DNA of 64,000 nucleotides, from assembly GCA_013816845.1 (NCBI GenBank), contig JACDDU010000006.1:62001-126000 (forward strand). Reading direction: 5' to 3'. This document shows positions 10,473-18,653 of the stretch, piece by piece. The DNA is from Gammaproteobacteria bacterium (lineage in GTDB: Bacteria > Pseudomonadota > Gammaproteobacteria > DSM-16500). A program made the translations under genes and the position numbers. The notes under the pieces are model-generated. The model saw only the letters and a program-made list of their open reading frames with translations, did no database searches and had not been told where the DNA came from. Numbering within the stretch: position 1 is the first letter of the stretch; each line of letters begins with the position of its first letter.

Positions 10473-10569
10473 CTCCAGTTATATCGATGGCGGGCTATTG
10501 ACTACCCAATCGATCTCATTATCTCAGCAGTCATGAATTGGTACACTAATTATGTTTAGGAGCCTAAGA

Positions 10570-10699
10570 GTCAAATTGCGCCTTGGTCCAACTCTAGCCT
10601 GATAGAATTCTTCTATAAACATCACTATTTCAATTTCATTCTTTAATTTTACATCCACTTCAGCCTGCTATAACAAGTTGGATCAAGGCGCAATTTGAC
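10570..10699. repeat. Inverted repeat pair, MITE- or IS-end-like
   Basis: A 24-base arm at 10570-10593 is repeated in inverted orientation at 10676-10699 with a single mismatch, enclosing 82 bases without a gene. This is what the paired ends of a miniature or internally deleted mobile element look like. It lies directly upstream of two transposase remnants. Confidence 0.6.
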
Positions 10700-10770
10700 C
10701 CCAAAGACCCTAAAGACACATTTCAAAACTTGAATTTCTGGCATTATTAACCCAGCCAGGAGAAATAGAA

Positions 10771-10958
10771 ATGAAAAAATCACGATTTACTGAACACCCA
10801 ATTATTGCTATTTTAAAAGAAGCTTTCAGGCCTAAAAGTACAAGATATTTTGTCGTAATCATGGAATAAGCAGTGCAACGTATTATCAATGGAAGTCTCA
10901 ATTCGGTGGGATGGAAGCATTCGATATTAAAAAACTGCGAGATTTAGGGATAGATTAA
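10771..10958 (+). pseudogene. IS3-family OrfA remnant
   Basis: The start MKKSRFTE, then IIAILKEA, is the typical N-terminus of the IS3-family OrfA helix-turn-helix protein. The frame is then lost, but the downstream YYQWKSQFGGMEAFDIKKLRDL-type region is recognisable in another frame before the remnant ends. It is not functional, and no OrfB follows. Confidence 0.75.
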
Positions 10959-10959
10959 A

Positions 10960-11104
10960 GAAGAACTTGCCACGTTATCGCTAAGCGATAGACGTTTACA
11001 AAAACGAGCATAAAATGGTAACTCAGTTAAGTCATAATCCAACAGATAGCATTCCTGTAGCATGCAATGGAGCTGCAGAAACTAAAGCAGCTTATAGATT
11101 CTTT
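10960..11104 (+). pseudogene. Tn5/IS4-type transposase N-terminal remnant
   Basis: Directly after the OrfA fragment, EELATLSLSDRRLQKRA and, after a frame change, QLSHNPTDSIPVAC and ETKAAYRFF match the N-terminal DNA-binding domain of Tn5/IS50-like IS4-family transposases. The rest of the transposase is missing. The last 30 codons run in frame into the next gene. Confidence 0.7.
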
Positions 11105-11113
11105 GGGCACTTA

Positions 11114-11734
11114 ATGGCGACATTAACTCTCCTATTCGCTTTATCTGGATCAGATGTATATGCAAAACAATTACACGTTCGAATGACAACTCAAGCTGAT
11201 TCTAAGTGGCAGCATATCCTTGTTTTTGTATCCAACGACGTGCATTCCTCTGTCGGTATGCCTTCAAATAAAACGCAAGCCAGTACAATTACCGAGATCC
11301 TAACCAAGCTTAAGGATCCTAAGGCATTTACTCGGGTGATGTCATCCATTTTGCTAAGCAAACATAGCACCGCGAAAATGATGTTAAATAAAAGTGAGAG
11401 AGCCACTTTATTAGCGCTATGTTGTTATGAATACAGTCGACAAAAAAAGTTAGAATTTCCACTAACCTGGAAAACAGTAAAAGAAGAAGTTGGTGAAACG
11501 GATTATATGAATATTTTTTTGGATCCTATTGCATATTTCTCAGAATTTCCTGCATATCAAATTTATTCAAATAAATCAGATAAGTTTTGGTTTGTTCAGA
11601 CGGTGGGCCGTGGCGCCCATAACGCTGATTATCTCGTTTGGTCCATTGAAAAGATAAACCCAAAATCATTCGCTATACAGCTCTTAACTATTAATAAAAT
11701 AAAATCTTTAACGTCCCTACAAATTTATAAATAA
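11114..11734 (+). CDS. Exported protein of unknown function, joined in frame to a transposase remnant
   Basis: The open frame begins at 11015 inside the transposase remnant, but the product itself probably begins at the ATG at 11114: MATLTLLFALSGSDVYAKQ looks like a short signal peptide with cleavage after YA. The mature part, about 190 residues, has no motif I recognise. Nothing resembling a ribosome site is well placed for 11114, so either the chimeric start at 11015 is used or the original upstream region was replaced when the transposase segment arrived. Expression is therefore uncertain. It stands alone, with no partner gene in the same direction. Confidence 0.5.
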   Translation: MATLTLLFALSGSDVYAKQLHVRMTTQADSKWQHILVFVSNDVHSSVGMPSNKTQASTITEILTKLKDPKAFTRVMSSILLSKHSTAKMMLNKSERATLLALCCYEYSRQKKLEFPLTWKTVKEEVGETDYMNIFLDPIAYFSEFPAYQIYSNKSDKFWFVQTVGRGAHNADYLVWSIEKINPKSFAIQLLTINKIKSLTSLQIYK

Positions 11735-12288
11735 ATTCCGCATCGATATTTTCTAAAGCACGTAAATACTCGAATGAAGCATAGTGCTTGGAAGAAAGCT
11801 CGAAAAAAGCCTTCTGGGAAAATGAATTCTGTGGTTAAGATTTAATAAGTAGGAAGGTTAACTATTACCGGGTTTATTAAAAATCTAATAATATAATTTG
11901 CTGCAACGTTTCAGAAAATTTTTGGAGGGTTTAGGAAATAAGTTAGTTATCAATTAGTTACTAATTTATGCTGACCTTAGCTTGAAATGAAATATTTCGG
12001 TTGAGGGCATTCAAGATAAGTTGATTAAACTGGGTGGGTAAGATCATAAATGACTAGGATAATGTGGCAGTATTCGACGCCTATATTTTATTTCAACTCT
12101 TACGGTTAAAGTCTGGGTTCTTATCAGAAGTACTCCAAGGCTTCAAATTGACAAAGCCTTGGAGAATCATTATTCCTAGGGTTCGATTATTGCCCCAAAA
12201 CGTACTATTGACGTGTTTAATAAGTAGGATAGTTACTAGACTTAATAGACTGATTCAGGTCCGGAAAGCCTAACTTCAGCCTATAGCG
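11735..12288. other. Gene-poor region with an 11-bp inverted repeat
   Basis: I find no convincing gene; the 69-codon frame at 12064-12273 has unlikely composition. A perfect 11-base inverted repeat (12133-12143 and 12154-12164, 10-base loop) would form a strong hairpin, but no T run follows. It could be a residue of a mobile element end. Confidence 0.35.
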
Positions 12289-12594
12289 TTAATTACTATT
12301 TTGAAATTCATTCAACTCTTGTTGCAGCCGATTAATTTTATCAGTTCGACAACTTTTGGCGATATCAGCATCAACCTTCACATCTTTCACTGATTGCCCT
12401 AAAATGACTGGCTTCATACAATCTTTCCAAAATTTTTTATTTGTTTCAGAATGCCGCCCAAAGCCTGCTTGCTTGCAAGCTTTTGCAATCATTGCACAAG
12501 GCTTACTATCTGATGACATATCTTGAGGATCTGCATAGATTGCTGGCGCTGAAAGCATCATTGCTGCTACAAAGACAAAATAAAACTTAGACAT
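12289..12594 (-). CDS. Small exported cysteine-containing protein
   Basis: This 101-residue protein has a clear signal peptide (MSKFYFVFVAAMMLSAPAIYA, cleavage after IYA). The mature, charged 80-residue part has four Cys residues (in KPCAM, KACKQ, KDCMK and KSCRT) that could form two disulfides in the periplasm. A strong GGAGG lies just ahead of the ATG. The family is unknown to me. Confidence 0.7.
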   Translation of the reverse strand: MSKFYFVFVAAMMLSAPAIYADPQDMSSDSKPCAMIAKACKQAGFGRHSETNKKFWKDCMKPVILGQSVKDVKVDADIAKSCRTDKINRLQQELNEFQNSN

Positions 12595-12864
12595 ATAACC
12601 TCCGTTGTTTAGCCTACAAAGTTTGTTTATTCAATTCTGAATTTTGTTGTTAGATCATACCATATCGTTCATTTCATTGAATCTACCGAGAAGCCTTATA
12701 CAGTGCTATTAATGCATCTAATCTGTAATCACTATTGACTCATGTACAAATCGCCCTCCTCGTTCACATGTACTGAGTTATGAATCTATGTGAATAAAAT
12801 TTAATTTATTTAAATTAAGAAGAAATACATTTATACAATAAAAGCATCAAGATTAAGTTATGAT

Positions 12865-14649
12865 TTACTTATTTTGGTTGACGCGTAGAAGTTCTTCTTG
12901 ATTGAAATTAAATAATTCCAAGTCATAATTAGGAGGTAATACGACAATTAATTTTCTTCGAAAGTCACTTAAGTCCGTTAATGGAATGATATCAATTTTT
13001 ACGCCCTCAGTTAGTGGCATAGGCGTTGCACTAAGCTCCCAATCCTCTCCTTTTTTCTTTGAAAGGTAGCTTTCGGGGAATTTGACTTCTATTTCATAAA
13101 AAGATTTGAATAGCTCAGTCGCCTTAGTATCGAAATATTCTCCATATTGGGCAAGTAAAATCCCTTCTGTTTCAGGCGTTGCTCCCAAGCCAATAATCGT
13201 TGCCCAATGAGCCCCTTCGCCTTTTGGAGATTGAGACTCTGGTTTTCCTGCTTGACCCAGACCTGATTGTGATGCAAAGGGAATAATAACGGGTAAATTT
13301 TGTTCTATAGCTTTCTTAATGACCTGCATGAATTGAATATAATCATTTATTTCACAGATGAGGCTTTTGCATTCCGCTTTTTCGATCACCTTTGCAAGCT
13401 CTTTAGCTGAAAACACCGCTCCTTGTCCTGAAATCCCAAGGCTTTTCCGCATTTGACGAAGTGATGAAGAAGGCTTAGGGTGGTTCACATCAAGTTTTCT
13501 TGCGTAAATAACAGGTTGTTTAAACAACTGAGGATGCCACTGACGATTATAATTGGCAGCACAAGCAACAGCATAAAATCCGCAAGTGATACCTTTTTGT
13601 TGAGCAATGTCTGGAGGAGATTTTAGTACCTGTCCATGCTGCTTATAAAGTCGAAAATGATGCAAAGAATCGTATTTTTGTTGGGGGTCAAGTGTCCAGA
13701 ATGTTTCCCCTTTATAATTTTTGAGATCTGGATTTGCTCCATGTTTAAGTAGAAATTGGGATTTCTTTAAGTTTCCCGTATCCGCAGCTTCATGTAAGGC
13801 AGTATTGCCCTTATTATTAAAATGATTAATATTAGGAGATAATTTTAAAGCTTGTTCGTAATATTGCTCATCGTTACATACATGTAAAAAACTATTTCCA
13901 TTTTGGTCGTAATCATGCAGCGGCGTTCCCCCCATCAATTTTAATATCAACTCGAAACCTTCAACATATTTTGATTTCATCGCAAGATGAAGAAAATAAT
14001 AAGTACTATCGGATTTTCTAAAAGCACTGAGAAAAGGTTCATCTTTAATTTCTGGAAATGACTTCAATGAATGAGAAACAATTAATGTAGTAAGTAAGGC
14101 GTTAAACGTATCATCAATCACTTTTTGATCGTTCGTTAAATTGGAAAGATATTTAAAAATTTCGACAAAATGGTCGAAGACAAATTTTGTTTTCTCACCT
14201 TTTTCTAGATGAAAAATCAGCATTTCACTCTTTAAATTTTCACACCATTTATCTATCTCAACAGATACACCCTTTTCAAATAATGCTGATAAAATTCCAA
14301 TACTAAGTGTTGAGTTAACAAGCGGATGATACATCATAAAAAACAATTTCATTTGGTAGTGATCTAAGGATACGCACTCCTTATTAAAATTAAATTGATC
14401 AATTTCGTATGGTTGCAAATGACGTAACTTAAGGACGTTTGGTGTAGCTAAGCGAAGTTTTAATTCAAAGGTGCGTTGATCTTGTAAAAAATAAGTAAAT
14501 AAACTTTTAATAATAGGAATATCATCATCGGTTAGTTTAGCAGGATTTATTTTTACAAGAACTGCAGGCGGTGTTCCTCCCTTAAAATCAAAATCAAAAG
14601 CACCACTTTCAGCGCTGATAAGATTATTTATCAAGTCTTTAAGCAGCAT
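12865..14649 (-). CDS. Ankyrin-repeat protein with C39-like cysteine protease domain
   Basis: The 594-residue protein has an unrecognised helical N-terminal region (1-215), ankyrin repeats from about 215 to 320 (for example GNTALHEAADTGNLKKSQFL and HGANPDLKNYKGET), and a C-terminal papain-like/C39-like peptidase domain. In the latter QQKGITCGFYAVACAAN gives the oxyanion Gln (350/351) and nucleophile Cys356, and GAHWATIIGLG gives the catalytic His481. There is no signal peptide. Ankyrin plus protease architecture is common among type IV-secreted effectors of Legionellales, where ankyrins bind host proteins; this role is an inference. The ribosome site is weak (GAG near the ATG). Confidence 0.8.
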   Translation of the reverse strand: MLLKDLINNLISAESGAFDFDFKGGTPPAVLVKINPAKLTDDDIPIIKSLFTYFLQDQRTFELKLRLATPNVLKLRHLQPYEIDQFNFNKECVSLDHYQMKLFFMMYHPLVNSTLSIGILSALFEKGVSVEIDKWCENLKSEMLIFHLEKGEKTKFVFDHFVEIFKYLSNLTNDQKVIDDTFNALLTTLIVSHSLKSFPEIKDEPFLSAFRKSDSTYYFLHLAMKSKYVEGFELILKLMGGTPLHDYDQNGNSFLHVCNDEQYYEQALKLSPNINHFNNKGNTALHEAADTGNLKKSQFLLKHGANPDLKNYKGETFWTLDPQQKYDSLHHFRLYKQHGQVLKSPPDIAQQKGITCGFYAVACAANYNRQWHPQLFKQPVIYARKLDVNHPKPSSSLRQMRKSLGISGQGAVFSAKELAKVIEKAECKSLICEINDYIQFMQVIKKAIEQNLPVIIPFASQSGLGQAGKPESQSPKGEGAHWATIIGLGATPETEGILLAQYGEYFDTKATELFKSFYEIEVKFPESYLSKKKGEDWELSATPMPLTEGVKIDIIPLTDLSDFRRKLIVVLPPNYDLELFNFNQEELLRVNQNK

Positions 14650-15294
14650 AGGCTCAATTACATCTCAATTTTTGGAGGATTAATTTTTCAAGAAGATAAT
14701 TATCCCATAAAATACTTAACGTTTTATTTTGTAAAAAAGGCATGGTTATTTAACGAGTTAGATTAGAATCGGCAGCGATGATGAATGTCAATTTTTCTTA
14801 TAAACAGCAGTCTTATGCTACAAACTTAGTTGTTGCGACCTGTCAATTCTGCATCGCCCATGGAAAGCTTGTCGTTAGATTAGAATATCCCACAAGAACA
14901 CGTTAACTGTATGTGGCAAGTCCATGGGACATATTTTGATATTACTCCCTCGCCACATTAAATGGATGAGTGCCGAGGGTCATTAACTTTAACGTTGAAA
15001 CAGTTCAGCTTTTTAGTCAATTCAATGTAATTTTTTGGCAGCGGTTATAAGTCCAGAAAATCATTGAATTTACGTTTAAATGCCTCTCCTACTCGGAAGA
15101 ATTAGGACCATCATGACATTTTTATAAAATTCGACAGTAATCGATCCAAATAGTGTCATAACTTCTCAATGAATTTGATTGATGCATAAAACTCGCTTAA
15201 GAGAAACGTGATTGACGGTTGTGTCTGTCAAGACTAGACTAACCCACGCATTATCTTTATAAAATCAACTACATTACCGTTTGGAGATCAATCC
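14650..15294. other. Intergenic region, no gene seen
   Basis: About 645 bases with stops in all frames. A 13-base sequence GTTAGATTAGAAT occurs twice (about 14758 and 14876), which may be chance. The right end must hold the promoter of the exported protein at 15295. Confidence 0.35.
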
Positions 15295-15849
15295 ATGAAT
15301 AAAAAAACTATAGCTATGCTATTAGTAGTTAGTAGTAGCTTTGTAAGTTCTGCTTTTGCTAACAACATCATCAACAAGTTAATCACAAAAAACAGTTCAG
15401 CTACGTCTTCGATTACCACAACCCACAAAATGACAAAGCAAAATCATTCCTCTTACACTGATTTTTCAGGTACATGGATGGTTAATTGTGGAAATGGTCC
15501 AAGCATCTCTACCGTTATCAAGAATAGTGCGGACTACATCACTTTAGATGGTGATGAGTATCGAATAGGTTTGGGATTACAAGGCAAGTATGAATCCAAT
15601 GAAGAAGACACTCGGTATGGGCACATCTCATTTGAGTGGGATGCAGGCAAAACCGCTTTAATTGGAAAAAGTATTGATGTTGTTAAACAAAGTGTAGATA
15701 GCTCTGCTATTGAGACAGATATATCTGCATTTACTCTTAGCATGAAAAATGGTCAGATTAACCTAGATGGTAAATGGACGGGATTCAAAGATGTAACACA
15801 AACCACAAAGCCTATAGCTGTGCATTGTGTATTTACTAAAAAAAATTAA
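15295..15849 (+). CDS. Exported protein of unknown function
   Basis: This 184-residue product starts with a typical signal peptide (MNKKTIAMLLVVSSSFVSSA, cleaved after AFA). The mature protein has a Ser/Thr-rich linker, then a compact domain beginning DFSGTWMVNCGNG and ending VHCVFTK. Its alternating strands look lipocalin-like, and the two Cys residues could pair. GGAG lies 9 bases before the ATG. It appears to be a single-gene unit. The lipocalin-like reading is only an impression from the GTW motif. Confidence 0.7.
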   Translation: MNKKTIAMLLVVSSSFVSSAFANNIINKLITKNSSATSSITTTHKMTKQNHSSYTDFSGTWMVNCGNGPSISTVIKNSADYITLDGDEYRIGLGLQGKYESNEEDTRYGHISFEWDAGKTALIGKSIDVVKQSVDSSAIETDISAFTLSMKNGQINLDGKWTGFKDVTQTTKPIAVHCVFTKKN

Positions 15850-15867
15850 TCAACAGTTAATGTTTAA

Positions 15868-15895
15868 AGTAAGAGGCCTATTGGGGCCTTCTTAC
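15868..15895 (+). terminator. Hairpin after the exported protein gene
   Basis: GTAAGAGGCC at 15869-15878 pairs with GGCCTTCTTAC ending at 15895, with one bulge. It lies 20 bases after the stop codon. No T run follows, so terminator activity is uncertain. Confidence 0.45.
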
Positions 15896-15920
15896 TACAG
15901 GCTTTGTTTCATATCTTTAG

Positions 15921-16220
15921 ATAGCCAAGATAAATCCATTCATAAAATATAAAGCAGGACTAAATAGCCATTATGCAGCAGGTATTTTTACTCGCGCATT
16001 CTATAGCTTGGCGGTAGCCTCAGAATGGAATACCAAAAAGGCATTTGATGTTATGGTGCGGGCAAATCATTATTATTGGACCGATAAAATGTCTTTTCAA
16101 GAAGGTGCTTGTGCAGTGCTAAAAGCTGGCCAAGATTTAAAATACCCTCTTTCCCCCATACGAGATGCTTTTGCAAGCGTTGGTATCAATACGGACATCT
16201 GCTCGTTATCCGAACGCTAA
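15921..16220 (+). pseudogene. M4 (thermolysin/ProA-like) metalloprotease, 3' remnant
   Basis: The frame is open from 15921 with no start codon of its own. It matches the C-terminal end of M4 metalloproteases: HYAAGIFTRAFYSLA, then TKKAFDVMVRANHYYWT, FQEGACAVLKAGQDL and AFASVGI. The zinc-binding HExxH region and everything upstream are missing, so it cannot be active. Legionella ProA/Msp is the best-known relative. Only about 100 of some 500 residues are left. Confidence 0.8.
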
Positions 16221-16227
16221 GTTTTTT

Positions 16228-16274
16228 GCTCGATTTTGGCCATTTTAGAAATTTAAAATTGGCCAAAATCGAGC
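16228..16274. repeat. 15-bp perfect inverted repeat
   Basis: GCTCGATTTTGGCCA (16228-16242) is repeated inverted at 16260-16274 with a 17-base spacer, just after the protease remnant. The T run lies before rather than after the stem on the plus strand, so this is not a standard terminator; it may be a mobile-element end or a transcript-protecting hairpin. Confidence 0.5.
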
Positions 16275-16367
16275 GATGATTGGATCATTATTTGGGGTGG
16301 AATGTTATCTATTCTGATTATAATTGTACTTAACGTGATGCCTCACTTTTAACAATTTAATAGCTCG

Positions 16368-16856
16368 TTAAGTTGGTAGCGGAGCACCCCTATCGAAGGA
16401 TTGAGAAAATTTCACCACTTTTCCATTTTTATTAAAGATAATGACCACCGTGTTAATTGTATCTTGATGCATATTATTTTTATCAATAAAAGTCACACGA
16501 TATTTCGCGGCTGCCTTTTTACCCTCAATATGGATATCTCTAACAGGAAAATGAATATAAGCGGATTTATAATAATTTTGTGCAATCTTATAACGCTGAT
16601 GTAAACTCGCAGCGTTAGTCGCTCCTAATTTTCCGTTGGTATAATATTCGAATTGATTAGCAAAATGAGCAGAAATATCTTGCGGAGCCATTTTTTCAAA
16701 ACGACCCACCGTATTTTGCCATTGAATAAATTCTGAGACATGCGCTCTTGAAATCTGTTTGGCTTCACTCTTTATTTTTTGTTCTGCATAACTCGTTAAA
16801 GTAAAAGAAAATAGTATAAAAGCTATAACTGACGCTCCTAGTCCAAATGGTCTCAT
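16368..16856 (-). CDS. Exported NTF2/SnoaL-like protein
   Basis: This 162-residue protein has a signal peptide (hydrophobic stretch ending LTSYA). The remaining 135 residues have the length and strand pattern of an NTF2-like cone fold (helices, then YIHFPVRDIHIEGKKAAAKY, NTVVIIFNKNGKVVKFSQSFD). Such domains bind small ligands or act as dimeric periplasmic accessory proteins. GGAG lies 5 bases before the ATG. No catalytic residues can be assigned, and the neighbours give no functional clue. Confidence 0.65.
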   Translation of the reverse strand: MRPFGLGASVIAFILFSFTLTSYAEQKIKSEAKQISRAHVSEFIQWQNTVGRFEKMAPQDISAHFANQFEYYTNGKLGATNAASLHQRYKIAQNYYKSAYIHFPVRDIHIEGKKAAAKYRVTFIDKNNMHQDTINTVVIIFNKNGKVVKFSQSFDRGAPLPT

Positions 16857-17142
16857 AACTTCTCCATGAGTTGATTGATCCTAAAACTTTTAATCAATTA
16901 TTAAAACAGTTGACCTCCTTTGTCTATGGCTAATTTTGACCGTTCGTTTCGGAGCACATTGGGTGATGGAGAATGGACCGAAATCACATTGAAAGGAAAA
17001 TATAGCGGTTTATACCGCTCGTGAAGTTTACGATAACGAGTGACGGTAAAGTTTTTTAGGAGAGCTGCTGCCACGAAGGCTTCTTAAATGGCAAATTCTT
17101 GAAGGCTAAGACATGGCTATTATTGAGACCTTTCTGACCCTA

Positions 17143-17158
17143 TGTTCTATGTGAAACA
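17143..17158. promoter_or_regulatory. Possible parS-like partition site
   Basis: TGTTCTATGTGAAACA matches 13 of 16 positions of the widespread chromosomal parS palindrome, with one half-site (GTGAAACA) intact. It lies about 140 bases downstream of the parA-parB-RHH operon. Plasmid ParB proteins often use other centromere sequences, so this is suggestive only. Confidence 0.35.
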
Positions 17159-17163
17159 CGTAA

Positions 17164-17217
17164 GTTCTGCAGGATACCCATAATCCACCGATTTTTTTAC
17201 CCGTAAACCTACACTTT
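17164..17217. repeat. Iteron-like sequences outside the main origin array
   Basis: On the minus strand 17200-17217 reads AAAGTGTAGGTTTACGGG, close to the origin iteron core GTGTAGNTTTACAGG. On the plus strand GTTCTGCAGGATA (17164-17176) resembles the right half of the same unit. They may be diverged initiator-binding sites. Confidence 0.35.
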
Positions 17218-17298
17218 AAGTTTAGGCTAAAAAGGGGGGTACCAGGCTAATTATCATTAATAATCAATGGATTATGGAATTTTTTTCCCTGGGAAAAA

Positions 17299-17652
17299 TT
17301 ACTTTAGCATAATGTGATAAATAACCGCAGCCCGAATGATGGCGCTTTGTACCCCTTCAAACAAAGGATATTTTACCCTAATACTAAAAAAAGCATTCTT
17401 AACATTCTGAATTGTTTCTTGATCTAAATAGAATGCTTCTATTTCGGATAACTCAGCTAAATTAATATCAATACCCTGCTCAACATAATCAACAAAATCA
17501 GGTTGGAGCAAAAATGTTGAAATGGCATCTTTCAGCCATCGGCTTTTACCTCGCAAACCATAACCGGATTTGATGAGAGAAGCCTGCATCTCAATTTTAA
17601 GACGTTTTGGAAAACGAACCGTAACTTTTTTATTTTTTTTCTTATTTTCCAT
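17299..17652 (-). CDS. Small basic protein, possible ribbon-helix-helix third partition gene
   Basis: The 117-residue protein starts with a lysine-rich tail (MENKKKNKKVTVRFPKRLKI), where VTVRFP resembles the DNA-contacting strand of ribbon-helix-helix proteins, followed by helices around SGYGLRGKSRWLKDAISTFL. Its ATG shares one base with the parB stop (TAATG), so translation is coupled to parB and it is the third gene of the parA-parB operon. A role as operon regulator or centromere-binding accessory is likely from this position. The family is unknown to me and the RHH reading is tentative. Confidence 0.6.
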   Translation of the reverse strand: MENKKKNKKVTVRFPKRLKIEMQASLIKSGYGLRGKSRWLKDAISTFLLQPDFVDYVEQGIDINLAELSEIEAFYLDQETIQNVKNAFFSIRVKYPLFEGVQSAIIRAAVIYHIMLK

Positions 17653-18653
17653 TAAGCAATCTCTGTAACGTTATATTCTTTTTCAATTGTTTTGATGAGC
17701 TCTTTAAAAGCTTTGCTAATTGACTTTGAAGAGGTCCAATCAATATTTCTAAAACCGGAACGATATTTATCTAATCTTGAATCAGCCAATACGATCTCGA
17801 GTAATTGTTTTGCAGTATTTGAGTTATTAATTTTTCCTAGATTGATTGATTGTCCATTCGTATGTTTAGTTACAACTGCATTTTTGCCAGCCACGTTGCG
17901 ATAATTGCTAAGGGAGGTGACCTCATTTTTGGAGGAAAGAATCCAAGCCAAAATTTGATTGCGAGCTCCTTTATTCTTCATCGAAACTAATTCTTGCACG
18001 AGTTTAAGATTATTTAACTTTCCTAATTGAACCAGTTGAATAATTTTCTCGTCAGCTTTTAATAAGTTAAAATATCGATAAGCTTGAATGCTTGAAACAC
18101 CCAGAAGGTTTTGCAGAATTTTTTCGTTAAACTCAGCCAAATTAGTCTTTCGATAAGCTTCTGCTATAGAAATTAAATTATTAAATTTTTCCCATAGAGA
18201 TAAATCCTGTCGATTTATATTTTCAACCCATTGGGTATATCTCAAATTAAACTCATTAGGCTTTTGATTAATGCGAACAGGCACTGATTTTTGACCCAGT
18301 AACATTGCTGCTAAATATCGTCTTTCCCCCGAAACAATCCGATACTTTGCCCCCTCCTTATAAACTTCAATCGCATTCCTGATGCCAATTCGTTTGATGG
18401 ATTCGGCAAGTTCATTAAGCGCTTCTAATTCCTTTAACTTAGTTGGATAATGCGGATCAGTTTGAGCGAGACCATTTAATAGATCTTCTAAAGTAATAGA
18501 GAGTTTCCGGGGGTTCTCTGGATCAGGTTCTATCGTATCAAGGGACATCATATCGTAATGCAGCTGGCCGTTATTCGTGGAAGCAGATTGGATTGTACTT
18601 CGAAGACCACTTGCCAAATCCGGAGCAATCGTAAAGCGCTTTTTAGTTGACAT
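17652..18653 (-). CDS. parB: ParB-family plasmid partition protein
   Basis: The 333-residue protein has the ParB/Srx N-terminal domain: IEPDPENPRK near residue 42, then ELAESIKRIG and the hallmark IVSGERRYLAAMLLGQKSVPV. A helix-turn-helix region follows (LLGVSSIQAYRYFNLLKADE, about 185-210). ParB binds a centromere site, spreads along DNA using CTP, and stimulates ParA. The start lies 11 bases inside the end of parA. The C-terminal dimerisation part (from about 250) is less conserved. The exact ParB subclass and its binding site are unknown. Confidence 0.9.
   Translation of the reverse strand: MSTKKRFTIAPDLASGLRSTIQSASTNNGQLHYDMMSLDTIEPDPENPRKLSITLEDLLNGLAQTDPHYPTKLKELEALNELAESIKRIGIRNAIEVYKEGAKYRIVSGERRYLAAMLLGQKSVPVRINQKPNEFNLRYTQWVENINRQDLSLWEKFNNLISIAEAYRKTNLAEFNEKILQNLLGVSSIQAYRYFNLLKADEKIIQLVQLGKLNNLKLVQELVSMKNKGARNQILAWILSSKNEVTSLSNYRNVAGKNAVVTKHTNGQSINLGKINNSNTAKQLLEIVLADSRLDKYRSGFRNIDWTSSKSISKAFKELIKTIEKEYNVTEIA

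Larger units (their letters stand above)
16857..17298. other. Gene-free region beside the partition operon
   Basis: No gene is seen in these 442 bases. The right part contains the parS-like and iteron-like sequences listed separately, so this stretch may be a cis-acting part of the plasmid maintenance region. Confidence 0.4.

Noticed and set aside
12064-12273. 69-codon rightward frame
   Set aside because: Composition is unlike real protein, there is no ribosome site, and a strong inverted repeat lies inside it.
16228-16274. Strong hairpin as an intrinsic terminator
   Set aside because: The T run precedes the stem on the plus strand and no T run follows in either direction, so it is listed only as an inverted repeat.
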